Source: Bacteroidota bacterium
Lineage (GTDB): Bacteria > Bacteroidota > Bacteroidia > Chitinophagales > Chitinophagaceae
Reading direction: 5' to 3'
DNA length: 64,000 bases
NCBI GenBank assembly: GCA_016183765.1
Contig: JACPEA010000013.1
Span: 62,001-126,000 of the forward strand
Of the stretch, positions 33,827 through 42,679 are shown piece by piece. The position numbers and the translations under genes were made by a program. Numbering within the stretch: position 1 is the stretch's first letter; each line of letters begins with the position of its first letter. The notes under the pieces are model-generated. The model was not told the DNA's origin. It saw only the letters and a list, made by a program, of their open reading frames with translations, and searched no databases.

Positions 33827-33934
33827 ATTTTAAAGAACCGCAATTGCAGGTTTTAGCTTTATTATGTTATTGTTAACTGCATTTGGCCCGAAATATGGGT
33901 CTTCTTATAAATGAACCTATTTTTGACCCCGTAT

Positions 33935-36124
33935 ATGGACAGAAAAAAGATTTTTGGTACAATATCCGCTGTTCTCTTTGCAGTTTGCGTAGTGGCGCAG
34001 GAAGAACTGCCCATGCCTGAAATACCGGCTGCGAGAGAGTTTCATCATGAGACCATCCTGATCACCCTGAACCGGATCACGCATCTGAAGAGCCAATCGG
34101 ACAGCCTGATCCCGTTTACGGGAAATGTTCTGCTCGACAGGCCCATGGACCGCAATCTCCGTCTGCGCATCCATAACCTGCGGGCCCGGATTGAAAGGAA
34201 CACCGACCTCAACGATAATGCCAAATTCAAATGGCTGCGGGGGGTGAATGAAATGCTGACCGGTTTTTTATCCGCCTACCGTTCCAGATCCATGACCCCA
34301 GCCATGCTGCCGGTACTGGTAAAAGCCTATGATGATGCGATGCGGGCAGACCTGTCGGGCAATTCCATCCTGCCGGTGATCATCGAGAACAGTATCGAGG
34401 TCGGCGATATCCTCCTCAGTAATTTTGCCTTGAAGAACAACGAAGGTGTGGCCGCTGCCGGCGATTACCTGGTTCTGAAAAGCTGCCAGCGCAATCCCAA
34501 CGATATCCTGAAGATACTGACCCGCTATCCTGATAACCGTTTTGCCGATAGCCTGATCGTACAGGCGGCTTTGCGTAACCAGGAAGAGCTGTACACCTAT
34601 GCAGCGGCGCCCAATGCATTGGGTAAAAGGATCCAGTCATCCAGCCACCCGCTGGTAAAGATCATCGGTCGCCTGGCCCTTACCAAAACGGGCCGTATGT
34701 ATTTTCCCTTCCTCGATAACCTTTACCGGAATAAGATCACGATGGATTCCATCACACCGTATGTGGTCAATGACTCCTCGATGGGTTATTACCAGTTACT
34801 GGTAAAAACAAGGATCGATTATGCCATGCGCATGCAGCGGGGCGATACGCCCATGGCCGCGGAGGTACTGACCAATAAACTGCGCAGCAAAGCGGTAGAA
34901 CTGTTCATCAACGAGATCAATGCCCTGCATGATGTTTCGAATGAGCAGGTCCGTTTCCGTAAACTGGAGCGCCTGGGTCCGGAAGAACTATACTACCTGG
35001 CCGTGATGGGCGAGGAAGAGATCTATACTTCCAGTTTTGTGATAGGGGTTTATCCAAGGATATTCCAGCGCATGCAGGTGCCGCGGGCCGATAGCCTGCT
35101 GCGGCTGGTGCATGGCGATTATTATAAGAAGTTCATCAAGATCTGTGCGGCCTATAATACGCTGGATAATTTCCTGGGACGTATGGACCGGTATACCGCC
35201 GAGAACCTGATGCGCAGATTTGTGAACGGACTGGATGTGTCGCCAACACTGGAAGATGCGGTGGATGTGGCCGATTCGTATGCCAGTATTTACCAGAAAG
35301 ACCTGCGTAAACTGATCCTGGGCCAGGTTCAGGTAAACCTGGCGGCCAGTACCCAAAACAGGAATAAAAGAGGCGCACTGATATATGAATTGCTGAACAC
35401 CATTTTCCTGTCGATGGACTCGACCAATAAAGTGAATATCGCCGAGCGCCTGGGCATTGACCCGGTATACATTATGCCGAGAAGGTCTTTGCAGGATGCT
35501 ACGGGCCGGGTTATTGTGCAGCAGTTCTCGTATGGCGATAAGGATGCACGTAATTATTTCGGCGCTTTCATGAGCCGCTTCAGCAATGCCAACTGGCGTA
35601 TTATCCGTAAACCGCAGTGGGTAGAGATCAGTTCTGTGAAAGGAGCGCCCATCACCATTTACGCCAACCTGCCGCTAGATGAAACCAAGGAACTGGACCT
35701 GCAGGCGCAGGACAGTCTGATCAGTTATTTTGAACAGAAGAACCTGGCGCCCAGTATTGTGATACACCGCGGCCATAGTTATTATGTGGGCGAAACCATT
35801 AAACGTTTACCCGCCAGCGCCAAAATTGTGTTACTGGGCAGTTGCGGCGGTTACCAGAAATTGAACGATATCCTGAAGATCTGTCCGCAGGCCCATATCA
35901 TCTCCTCCAAACAGGTGGCGGCGGGTGTGCTGAACCAGAGCCTGATAGATGCCATCGCCGACAGGTTACGGCTGGGTAAGGACCTGAATTGGGAAGAACT
36001 CTGGAAAACGGTAAAAGGCAGGGTGGGGGCAGGCTATCGTGATAAGTTCGATGACTATATACCCCCGTACCGGAACCTGGGCGCTATTTTCATCATGGCG
36101 TATGATAAGGCGGCAAAAATGTAG
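33935..36124 (+). CDS. Exported protein with a possible caspase/CHAT-like His-Cys dyad
   Basis: From ATG 33935 the protein has 729 residues (an ATG 24 bases upstream is the alternative): signal peptide ending Cys-Val-Val-Ala-Gln, then about 550 residues of helical, repeat-like sequence, then a C-terminal domain of about 120 residues. That domain contains Ile-His-Arg-Gly-His-Ser-Tyr-Tyr (His611 and His614) followed 20 residues later by Val-Leu-Leu-Gly-Ser-Cys-Gly-Gly-Tyr (Cys637). The spacing and the hydrophobic strand before Ser-Cys resemble the His and Cys motifs of clan CD peptidases (caspase, CHAT, gingipain). This is pattern recognition only; the protein may be inactive. Single gene with no operon partner. 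Confidence 0.6.
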   Translation: MDRKKIFGTISAVLFAVCVVAQEELPMPEIPAAREFHHETILITLNRITHLKSQSDSLIPFTGNVLLDRPMDRNLRLRIHNLRARIERNTDLNDNAKFKWLRGVNEMLTGFLSAYRSRSMTPAMLPVLVKAYDDAMRADLSGNSILPVIIENSIEVGDILLSNFALKNNEGVAAAGDYLVLKSCQRNPNDILKILTRYPDNRFADSLIVQAALRNQEELYTYAAAPNALGKRIQSSSHPLVKIIGRLALTKTGRMYFPFLDNLYRNKITMDSITPYVVNDSSMGYYQLLVKTRIDYAMRMQRGDTPMAAEVLTNKLRSKAVELFINEINALHDVSNEQVRFRKLERLGPEELYYLAVMGEEEIYTSSFVIGVYPRIFQRMQVPRADSLLRLVHGDYYKKFIKICAAYNTLDNFLGRMDRYTAENLMRRFVNGLDVSPTLEDAVDVADSYASIYQKDLRKLILGQVQVNLAASTQNRNKRGALIYELLNTIFLSMDSTNKVNIAERLGIDPVYIMPRRSLQDATGRVIVQQFSYGDKDARNYFGAFMSRFSNANWRIIRKPQWVEISSVKGAPITIYANLPLDETKELDLQAQDSLISYFEQKNLAPSIVIHRGHSYYVGETIKRLPASAKIVLLGSCGGYQKLNDILKICPQAHIISSKQVAAGVLNQSLIDAIADRLRLGKDLNWEELWKTVKGRVGAGYRDKFDDYIPPYRNLGAIFIMAYDKAAKM

Positions 36125-36127
36125 CGA

Positions 36128-36763
36128 TTAGAAGAACGGGTTATGCGTTTTCTCGTAGCCGATGGTGGTGGATGGTCCATGACCGGGATACACCACTACC
36201 TCATCGGGTAAGACAAAGAGTTTTTCGCGGATATTCCTGAGCAGGGTCTCATGATCGCCACCCGGCAGGTCGGTCCGGCCAATACTTTCGCGAAACAGCA
36301 CATCGCCACCGACCAGGAATCCCTGCTCCTCGCAATAGAAACAGATGCTGGCGGGCGAATGTCCCGGGGCCAGTATCACTTTCAAGGCATCATTACCCAG
36401 CCGGATCGTATCTCCTTCTTCCAGAAAATGCAGCGGGCCGCTATAGTTCCGGAAGGGTAACCCCCATTTTTCGCCGGATAGGGGAGCGAGCTTTAACATT
36501 TGTTCCTCGCCGGCATGCAGGTACAGTTCCAGGTTCCAGGTTTCGGAAACCCATCTGTTCCCGAAAACATGGTCCAGGTGACAATGGGTGTTCAGCAACC
36601 TTACCGGTTCCAGCTGCGTATCCTCTATAAACTTTTTTAACGTTTCCTGTTCAGCAGTGAAGTAACATCCGGGATCAATTATAATAGCTTTGTTCTGCTC
36701 ATTATACAGCACATAGGTATTTTCCTGAACAGGACTGAACGTAAAAAACCTGGTCTCGATCAT
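36128..36763 (-). CDS. MBL-fold metallo-hydrolase, glyoxalase II-like
   Basis: A 211-residue cytoplasmic hydrolase of the metallo-beta-lactamase fold. Metal ligands are in order: Thr-His-Cys-His-Leu-Asp-His (HxHxDH), Ala-Pro-Gly-His-Ser-Pro-Ala-Ser, Val-Gly-Gly-Asp-Val-Leu-Phe and a late Tyr-Pro-Gly-His-Gly. The Arg-x-Ser-Ile-Gly-Arg-Thr-Asp-Leu segment is typical of the short YcbL-like branch of glyoxalase II proteins, which lacks the C-terminal glutathione-binding domain. A thioester such as a hydroxyacylthiol is a likely substrate; it is not certain. The stop is three bases from the stop of the convergent neighbour. Confidence 0.9.
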   Translation of the reverse strand: MIETRFFTFSPVQENTYVLYNEQNKAIIIDPGCYFTAEQETLKKFIEDTQLEPVRLLNTHCHLDHVFGNRWVSETWNLELYLHAGEEQMLKLAPLSGEKWGLPFRNYSGPLHFLEEGDTIRLGNDALKVILAPGHSPASICFYCEEQGFLVGGDVLFRESIGRTDLPGGDHETLLRNIREKLFVLPDEVVVYPGHGPSTTIGYEKTHNPFF

Positions 36764-36822
36764 CGTGTATTTTACCTGCTTTTAATGGTAAATGACTAAT
36801 TTTAAAATACTAAAGTTCGGAT

Positions 36823-39800
36823 ATGCAAGTGAATCGAATCGCTCTATTTGTTTTTTTTACCGGTTTTCTTTTTCCCGCCCTGCTAAACGCACAGGTGAAC
36901 TCTGTAGAGTTTGGCAAGAACCGGGTTCAGCATAAAAAATTCATCTGGAAATTTTACCAGTCGCCCAACTTCAATACCTATGTGGCGCAGGGCGGCGTAG
37001 AGCTGGGCAAATTTGTGGCGCAGGTGGCTGAAGATGAACTGAGACCGATCGAGAATTTCATAGAATATTCTTTACAGCGCCGCGCCAATATCGTGGTGTA
37101 CAACAGCTATAACGATTTTAAAAGCAGCAATATCGGATTGGGAAGCGATTGGCAGAACTCGGGCGGACTGACCAAACTGGTCAACAATAAACTGGTGGTG
37201 TATTTCGATGGCAATCATGATCACCTGAAACGCCAGATACGAGAGGGTATTGCAAGGGTGCTGACGGATAACCTGCTTTTTGGAGATGATATCGGCGAGT
37301 TCGCCAGCAACCAGGCTTTGCTGGACCTGCCCAAATGGCTGGTTGACGGGTATGTGTCTTATGCAGCTGAACCCTGGAGCACTGCTAAAGATGACGAACT
37401 GAAAAGTGCGATACTGGGCGGCCGTTACAATTCCTTTTACCAGTTTGCTTTTGAGAAACCGGTACTGGCAGGTCATGCTTTCTGGTATTATATCGGCGAA
37501 AAATACCGCAAGGAAAATATTACTTATCTCTTATACCTGGCACGTATTTACAAGAACCTCAACAATGCCTGCCTGCGTGTCTGTAAAAGAAAATTCAAAG
37601 AAGTATTATCCGATTTTATGCAGTACCAGCAGGAACTGTATGCCAAAGATATCCGCCAGCGTCGTAACCAGCCCAAGGGGCAGTTGAATGTATCGGAAGA
37701 TGTTTCCAAGAACGATTATTTCCGGTTCCAGGCCAACCCCAATCCCAAAAGCAGCACGTATGGCGTGGTGGAATTCAGGAAAGGCCAGTACCGTGTAAAG
37801 CTGATGGAGAATTTTTATGATGCACGTACCTTATTGAAGCTCGGCGTGCGCACCAACCAGGGAGACATCAATCCCAATTACCCCATTCTTGCCTGGGATG
37901 GAAAAGGAACCCGCTTACTGGTGGTATACTGGGAGGATGGAAAAGTAAAAATGTTCGTGTACGATGTCATTGCCAAAATCAAACGGTACAAACAGGAGAT
38001 CACCGGGTTCGACCAGGTGCTGGATGCTTCTTTCATGCTGGATGCCAATACCCTGGTGATGAGCGCCGTGAAAAACGGTCATTCAGATATCTTTACCTAT
38101 AAAATAGATACGGACAAATCTACCCAGATCACCAATGATGTGTACGATGACCTGGACCCCAGTTTTGTTTCTTTCCCCAACCGTTCGGGAATCATTTATG
38201 CATCCAACCGCCCCGGTCCGGATGCGCCGAACCAGGATACGGTGCTGCCCAGTAAATATCCTTTCAATATTTACATGGTGGATATCCTGAACGACAGCAA
38301 ACAGAAACAGCTGGCCAAACTTACCGATGTGAAAATGGGCAATGCCCGTTATCCCATGCAATACAATACCAACCATTTCACTTTTGTATCCGATGAAAAT
38401 GGTATCGGCAACCGTTGGGCCGGTTTCTTTACCACGCAGCGGAACGGACTGGATACCCTGTATTATATCGGTGATGAATTGCTGCGCAACCCATCGCCCA
38501 AAGAATTCGATTCAACACTGGTGGCATGGCAAAAACAGGAGCCTGACAGCGTAAGTTATTTCCAGGTGTACAAAGACTCTACCTATACCTTCCCCATTAC
38601 CAATTACCAGAGCACCCTGCTCGAAACCAGGATCGCCGGTAATAACGGTCTGGTAAGCGAAGTAAGAAGAGAAGGCGACTTCAAATTCCTGTACAAGCTG
38701 AAAGTGGATGAGCAGGCGCTTGCCAAACGTAATGTGAATGCAAGACCAACGGAATATGTGCGCAAACTGGCTGCAGAGAAAAAAGCCAGCGAAGGCAAAG
38801 CCATCATCTATACCCAAAAAGCTGCAGCAGATACCACGAAGAAGGTCAAGGATTTTTTCCAGAATGAGTTCGCGGATGAAAAACCGGACAGCACCAGTTA
38901 TGCCATCCAGAACCAGTTACTGGCCGCACAACCCAGGACCTCTGTACTGAACCGCTCCCGTTTGTTTGATTACCGGCTTAAGTTCAGTTCCGATTATGCG
39001 TTGGTTGGATTTACCAATAATATACTCATTAACCGTTACCAGCCTTATGGCGGAGGCTCCGGCCCGATACGGCTGAACAATGGCAATGATTTCAATTTCA
39101 CCTTCCGGGTGGGCGCCAGCGACCTGCTGGAAGACCAGAAATTTGTAGGTGGTATCCGCTTTGGTACCAACCTGAGCGATAAAGATGTGTTCTTCTCCTA
39201 CCAGAACCTGCGTAAACGGTTCGATTGGGGACTGACCTATTACCGCAGTAACGTGAGCAATTTTTACAGCACCAGTTTCAATACCATGCTGTATACCAAT
39301 CTGTACCAGTTCAACATTTCTTATCCCTTCAATGAGGTCAAGAGTTTCCGGGCAACAGTTGGGTTACGCAGCGACAGGGGGGTACTCCGTTCGTACAACA
39401 ACAACTCAGGTTACCCCGATCCGAATGCATTGAAATTTAATGACACGGTTACCAGGTATATTGTATCGCGGTTCGAGTATGTGCATGACAATACCACTAA
39501 CCCAACACAGAATATCTGGAACGGACTTCGTTACAAGATCTATTTTGATGTGAACATGCCTACTTTCAAAACGGCGCTCAATAATGGCAAATCCACACTG
39601 AACCTGGGTTTTGATGCCAGGTATTACCATAAGATCTACCGCAACTTTATCTGGGCAGGTCGTGCAGCCGGTGATTTCTCCTGGGGCGGACAAAAGATCC
39701 TGTATTACCTGGGTGGGGTAGATGGCTGGATCAGTCCTAAGTTCAATAGTAACCAGCCTGCGGCGGATCAGACCTATGCGTTCCAGTCGCTTACCCTGAA

Positions 39801-40194
39801 TATGCGCGGTTATAACCAGAATATTGCCAACGGAAACAATGCGGTGGTCATCAACAGTGAATTCCGGTTTCCCGTGTTCTCAACATTACTCAACCGGCCC
39901 ATCAACAATGCGTTCCTGCGCAATTTCCAGCTGGTGCAGTTCCTCGACCTGGGAACGGCCTGGAATGGCAAATACAATGGTATCAAACGCCCGGGTGAAG
40001 TGATCACTGCACCCAATACACCCATCCTGGTAAGGATCGATGCGGGTGGTTTAGGGCCTTTTGCCGGTGGGTATGGATTTGGGGTACGCAGTACGGCACT
40101 GGGCTATTTTGTTAAACTGGATGCGGGCTGGCCCATGAAAGGATTGTTCCTGGGTAAACCTGTCTGGTATTTCTCTTTAGGGTTCGATTTCTAA
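36823..40194 (+). CDS. Large exported protein: degenerate metallopeptidase-like domain, TolB-like propeller, outer-membrane barrel
   Basis: A 1123-residue protein with a signal peptide (cleavage near Leu-Leu-Asn-Ala-Gln). Residues about 40-290 resemble the MA-like (gluzincin) domain found before TolB propellers, but the zinc motif is degenerate: Arg-Glu-Gly-Ile-Ala-Arg at 140-145 occupies the HExxH position and Leu-Pro-Lys-Trp-Leu-Val-Asp-Gly-Tyr at 169-177 occupies the downstream Glu motif. Residues about 300-620 carry beta-propeller signatures (Asp-Pro-Ser-Phe-Val, Tyr-Ala-Ser-Asn-Arg). The last 380 or so residues alternate aromatic and polar residues and end in Phe-Ser-Leu-Gly-Phe-Asp-Phe, as in an outer-membrane barrel of Omp85 type. 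A structural or assembly role is more likely than proteolysis. Monocistronic, with a terminator behind. Confidence 0.7.
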   Translation: MQVNRIALFVFFTGFLFPALLNAQVNSVEFGKNRVQHKKFIWKFYQSPNFNTYVAQGGVELGKFVAQVAEDELRPIENFIEYSLQRRANIVVYNSYNDFKSSNIGLGSDWQNSGGLTKLVNNKLVVYFDGNHDHLKRQIREGIARVLTDNLLFGDDIGEFASNQALLDLPKWLVDGYVSYAAEPWSTAKDDELKSAILGGRYNSFYQFAFEKPVLAGHAFWYYIGEKYRKENITYLLYLARIYKNLNNACLRVCKRKFKEVLSDFMQYQQELYAKDIRQRRNQPKGQLNVSEDVSKNDYFRFQANPNPKSSTYGVVEFRKGQYRVKLMENFYDARTLLKLGVRTNQGDINPNYPILAWDGKGTRLLVVYWEDGKVKMFVYDVIAKIKRYKQEITGFDQVLDASFMLDANTLVMSAVKNGHSDIFTYKIDTDKSTQITNDVYDDLDPSFVSFPNRSGIIYASNRPGPDAPNQDTVLPSKYPFNIYMVDILNDSKQKQLAKLTDVKMGNARYPMQYNTNHFTFVSDENGIGNRWAGFFTTQRNGLDTLYYIGDELLRNPSPKEFDSTLVAWQKQEPDSVSYFQVYKDSTYTFPITNYQSTLLETRIAGNNGLVSEVRREGDFKFLYKLKVDEQALAKRNVNARPTEYVRKLAAEKKASEGKAIIYTQKAAADTTKKVKDFFQNEFADEKPDSTSYAIQNQLLAAQPRTSVLNRSRLFDYRLKFSSDYALVGFTNNILINRYQPYGGGSGPIRLNNGNDFNFTFRVGASDLLEDQKFVGGIRFGTNLSDKDVFFSYQNLRKRFDWGLTYYRSNVSNFYSTSFNTMLYTNLYQFNISYPFNEVKSFRATVGLRSDRGVLRSYNNNSGYPDPNALKFNDTVTRYIVSRFEYVHDNTTNPTQNIWNGLRYKIYFDVNMPTFKTALNNGKSTLNLGFDARYYHKIYRNFIWAGRAAGDFSWGGQKILYYLGGVDGWISPKFNSNQPAADQTYAFQSLTLNMRGYNQNIANGNNAVVINSEFRFPVFSTLLNRPINNAFLRNFQLVQFLDLGTAWNGKYNGIKRPGEVITAPNTPILVRIDAGGLGPFAGGYGFGVRSTALGYFVKLDAGWPMKGLFLGKPVWYFSLGFDF

Positions 40195-40212
40195 CAGGTG
40201 ATCAGACGATAT

Positions 40213-40247
40213 AAAAAAGAGTGCGTGATTTCATGTACTCTTTTTTT
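40213..40247. terminator. Bidirectional intrinsic terminator
   Basis: AAAAAAGAGT and ACTCTTTTTT form a 10-base stem with a 14-base loop, between two convergent genes; both flanks give a U-tract. Confidence 0.8.
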
Positions 40248-40262
40248 ATGCAGTAACTATGT

Positions 40263-40616
40263 TCAGAAAACCCTGGGTATAAAAATGATCAGGCCGATGA
40301 TGACAGAAATGATAGCCGCCCATATAACCGCAGCTGCTGCCACATCCTTTACGATCCGGATGCGGGGGTCGATACCGGGCTGAACCTTGTTGCAGAGTTC
40401 TTCCAGTGCGTGGTTGCACATTTCGAGCGAGGGTACGATGGAACAGCATAAAAGTAACGCCACCCACTCGGTAGCGGATACCCGGTAATACCATGCTGCA
40501 GCGATCACCAGCAGGATGATGCTGAAATGTATCCTGCCGTTCCGGTCGTTCCGGATAAAATGGAGCAAACCGCTGAACGCGTATTGAAAAGAGCGGAACA
40601 GTCGATTGTTTTTCAT
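40263..40616 (-). CDS. dgkA: Diacylglycerol/undecaprenol kinase, DgkA family
   Basis: A 117-residue membrane kinase that phosphorylates diacylglycerol or undecaprenol to recycle lipid carriers. From ATG 40616 it begins Met-Lys-Asn-Asn-Arg-Leu-Phe-Arg-Ser-Phe-Gln-Tyr-Ala-Phe-Ser-Gly, the usual start; three hydrophobic segments follow. The catalytic helix reads Ser-Leu-Glu-Met-Cys-Asn-His-Ala-Leu-Glu, close to the family Glu-x-x-Asn-x-x-Ile-Glu, and Lys-Asp-Val-Ala-Ala-Ala-Ala-Val matches the Lys-Asp-x-Ala-Ala segment. Gram-positive and Bacteroidota members mostly act on undecaprenol. The start lies ten bases after the terC stop, in one operon. Confidence 0.9.
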   Translation of the reverse strand: MKNNRLFRSFQYAFSGLLHFIRNDRNGRIHFSIILLVIAAAWYYRVSATEWVALLLCCSIVPSLEMCNHALEELCNKVQPGIDPRIRIVKDVAAAAVIWAAIISVIIGLIIFIPRVF

Positions 40617-40626
40617 ACGGTCCGTT

Positions 40627-41427
40627 TTAATGAGCCATGTCTGAGCCGTTATGCTGGTCATCGTTGCTTAAATGGGGCTCGCGTAACTGAACGGGCGCCA
40701 CGTATTTCTTACGCATCCGCATGTTCAGCAGTTCAACGATGAAGGAGAAGGCCATGGCAAAATATACATAGTTCTTCAGGTGCAGGTCGTGCGTGCCCTG
40801 GCTGTCCCAGCCCTCTACCAGCAGTACAAAACCGATCATCACCAGGAAAGACAGCGCCAGCATTTTCAGCGTAGGATGTTTGTGGATGAATGCAGAGATC
40901 CTGGGACTGAACAGGAACATCACGATCATGGCGATGACAACTGCCGCGATCATCACTTCCACACGTTTGGCCGTACCGCCGGCGGTGATGATGCTGTCGA
41001 AACTGAATACCATATCGATCAGCATGATCTGTGCTACCGCATTGCCAAAACCCAGGGGTTTGGTGGAAATGCCTGCAGCCATATCCGCCTCGCCTTCCAG
41101 TTTGTGGTGGATCTCTTTTACGGTTTTATAGATCAGGAACAACCCTCCCGCCAGCATTACCAGGCTGGCCAGGTCAAATTCTTTTCCGAATGCATTGAAT
41201 AAGGGTTTGCCTTTTTGTGCCAGTAACCAGCTTAAACCAAATAATAAAATAGTGCGGGTGATCATACCGGTGACCATCCAGATGAACCTGGATCTTGCCT
41301 GAAGCGCTTTGGGCAAACGGTTCATGATGATGCTCACGAAGATCACATTATCGATACCCAGAACAATTTCCAGGATCACCAGCACCAGGAAACTGATCAG
41401 GTTCTCAGAACTAAACAATGCTTCCAT
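40627..41427 (-). CDS. TerC-family integral membrane protein
   Basis: A 266-residue inner-membrane protein with seven or more hydrophobic segments and both acidic signatures of the TerC family: Glu-Ile-Val-Leu-Gly-Ile-Asp-Asn-Val-Ile in the first segment and Met-Val-Phe-Ser-Phe-Asp-Ser-Ile in the middle. A His-rich tail (His-Asn-Gly-Ser-Asp-Met-Ala-His) closes the protein. Bacterial members such as Alx and YkoY/MeeF export manganese or supply metal to secreted enzymes; older tellurium-resistance naming says little about the role. No mntP-type riboswitch was recognised upstream. It sits between pyrD (14-base gap) and dgkA. Confidence 0.9.
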   Translation of the reverse strand: MEALFSSENLISFLVLVILEIVLGIDNVIFVSIIMNRLPKALQARSRFIWMVTGMITRTILLFGLSWLLAQKGKPLFNAFGKEFDLASLVMLAGGLFLIYKTVKEIHHKLEGEADMAAGISTKPLGFGNAVAQIMLIDMVFSFDSIITAGGTAKRVEVMIAAVVIAMIVMFLFSPRISAFIHKHPTLKMLALSFLVMIGFVLLVEGWDSQGTHDLHLKNYVYFAMAFSFIVELLNMRMRKKYVAPVQLREPHLSNDDQHNGSDMAH

Positions 41428-41441
41428 GAAGATTTTGGGAT

Positions 41442-42494
41442 TTAAGGATTAGCAGCAAGATATTGGCAAATATTTTTTACGATGCAGGGGCCTTCATATA
41501 CAAAACCTGTCCATACCTGTACCAGTGAAGCGCCCGCATCTAATTTCTCTTTGGCATCGGCGCCGGTAAAAATACCACCGCTGGCAATGATGGGTATTTT
41601 GTTTTGTGTCTGCTTCGACAGGTATTGCACCACTTCTGTGGCACGTTCCCGAACAGGTTTACCACTCAGGCCGCCTGCGCCGATATTTTGCAGTTTTGTT
41701 TCAGGAGTCTGCAGGTGGCTGCGGCTGATCGTGGTATTGGTAGCCACCAGTCCACTCAGCTGTACTTCAAAAGAGAGTGATACGATATCATCCAGCTGTT
41801 CCCTGGTCAGGTCCGGGGCAATTTTCAGTAACAGGGGTTTGGGTTTGTTCTTACCCTGGTTCTGATCCTGCAGTTGCGAGAGGATCTTTTTCAGGGAATC
41901 CTTTTCCTGCAGTTCGCGTAAGCCGGGTGTGTTGGGTGAACTTACGTTCACCACGAAATAATCCACCTCGTTAAACAGACCGTCAAAACAGGCACTATAA
42001 TCTTTCCAGGCATCTTCGTTAGGGGTTATCTTGTTTTTACCAATATTACCGCCGATAAGGAGTGACTGTTGTTGCGATTTTTTGTTATTCCATTGCACCA
42101 GTCTTTCCCGGATGCTGTCGAGACCGTCATTATTAAAACCCATACGGTTGATCAGGGCCTTGTCGGCCGGCAGACGGAACAAACGGGGTTTGTCGTTGCC
42201 GGGCTGTGCTTTGGGCGTTACCGTACCGATTTCTATGAATCCGAAACCCAGTGCTTCCAGCTCGCGCAGGTAGAGGGCATTTTTATCAAAACCGGCGCCA
42301 AGACCCACCGGGTTGGCAAAGGGAAGCCCGAAGACCTCTTTCTGCAAAACTTCTCCCCTGAAAGAGAAACCCTTGTGTATCAAAGAACGGGCCGGGCCAA
42401 TACTGCATCCCGCTTTTAGCAGGCTCATCGAAAAATAATGGACTTCCTCCGGTGGAAAACAGAATAGGATTTGCCGGATAAGAGGGTAGATCAT
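41442..42494 (-). CDS. pyrD: Dihydroorotate dehydrogenase (quinone), class 2
   Basis: Fourth step of pyrimidine synthesis: oxidises dihydroorotate to orotate with FMN and passes electrons to the quinone pool at the inner membrane. The 350-residue protein has the class 2 N-terminal helical extension (about 1-45), then Gly-Leu-Gly-Ala-Gly-Phe-Asp-Lys-Asn, Val-Asn-Val-Ser-Ser-Pro-Asn-Thr with the catalytic Ser of class 2, Thr-Asn-Thr-Thr-Ile, and the FMN phosphate site Ser-Gly-Gly-Ile-Phe-Thr and Gln-Val-Trp-Thr-Gly-Phe. First gene of a pyrD-terC-dgkA operon; no shared pathway is obvious. Confidence 0.96.
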   Translation of the reverse strand: MIYPLIRQILFCFPPEEVHYFSMSLLKAGCSIGPARSLIHKGFSFRGEVLQKEVFGLPFANPVGLGAGFDKNALYLRELEALGFGFIEIGTVTPKAQPGNDKPRLFRLPADKALINRMGFNNDGLDSIRERLVQWNNKKSQQQSLLIGGNIGKNKITPNEDAWKDYSACFDGLFNEVDYFVVNVSSPNTPGLRELQEKDSLKKILSQLQDQNQGKNKPKPLLLKIAPDLTREQLDDIVSLSFEVQLSGLVATNTTISRSHLQTPETKLQNIGAGGLSGKPVRERATEVVQYLSKQTQNKIPIIASGGIFTGADAKEKLDAGASLVQVWTGFVYEGPCIVKNICQYLAANP

Positions 42495-42651
42495 ACTGCG
42501 AAGATACGGAAGCCGTTTTGGGATTTAGACCTGAGAATCAGACCTGCATACCGGATAAGCCTGTTTTACGGTCTGCTGATACCCATTCAGAACTGGCTGG
42601 TAAAATTCCTCCAATTTGGTTGCATAAACAACCTTTTAATGGTTTTTTCCC

Positions 42652-42659
42652 TACATTTG
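42652..42659 (+). promoter_or_regulatory. TAnnTTTG -7 box for the thiolase gene
   Basis: TACATTTG ends 20 bases before ATG 42680 and so supports this start over the open frame that continues upstream. No -33 box at the usual distance. Confidence 0.6.
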
Positions 42660-42679
42660 GTTCAGTAAAATCCTTTCTT

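Noticed and set aside
42518..42679. N-terminal extension of the thiolase by 54 codons
   Set aside because: Not thiolase-like and located upstream of a good TAnnTTTG box at 42652-42659.
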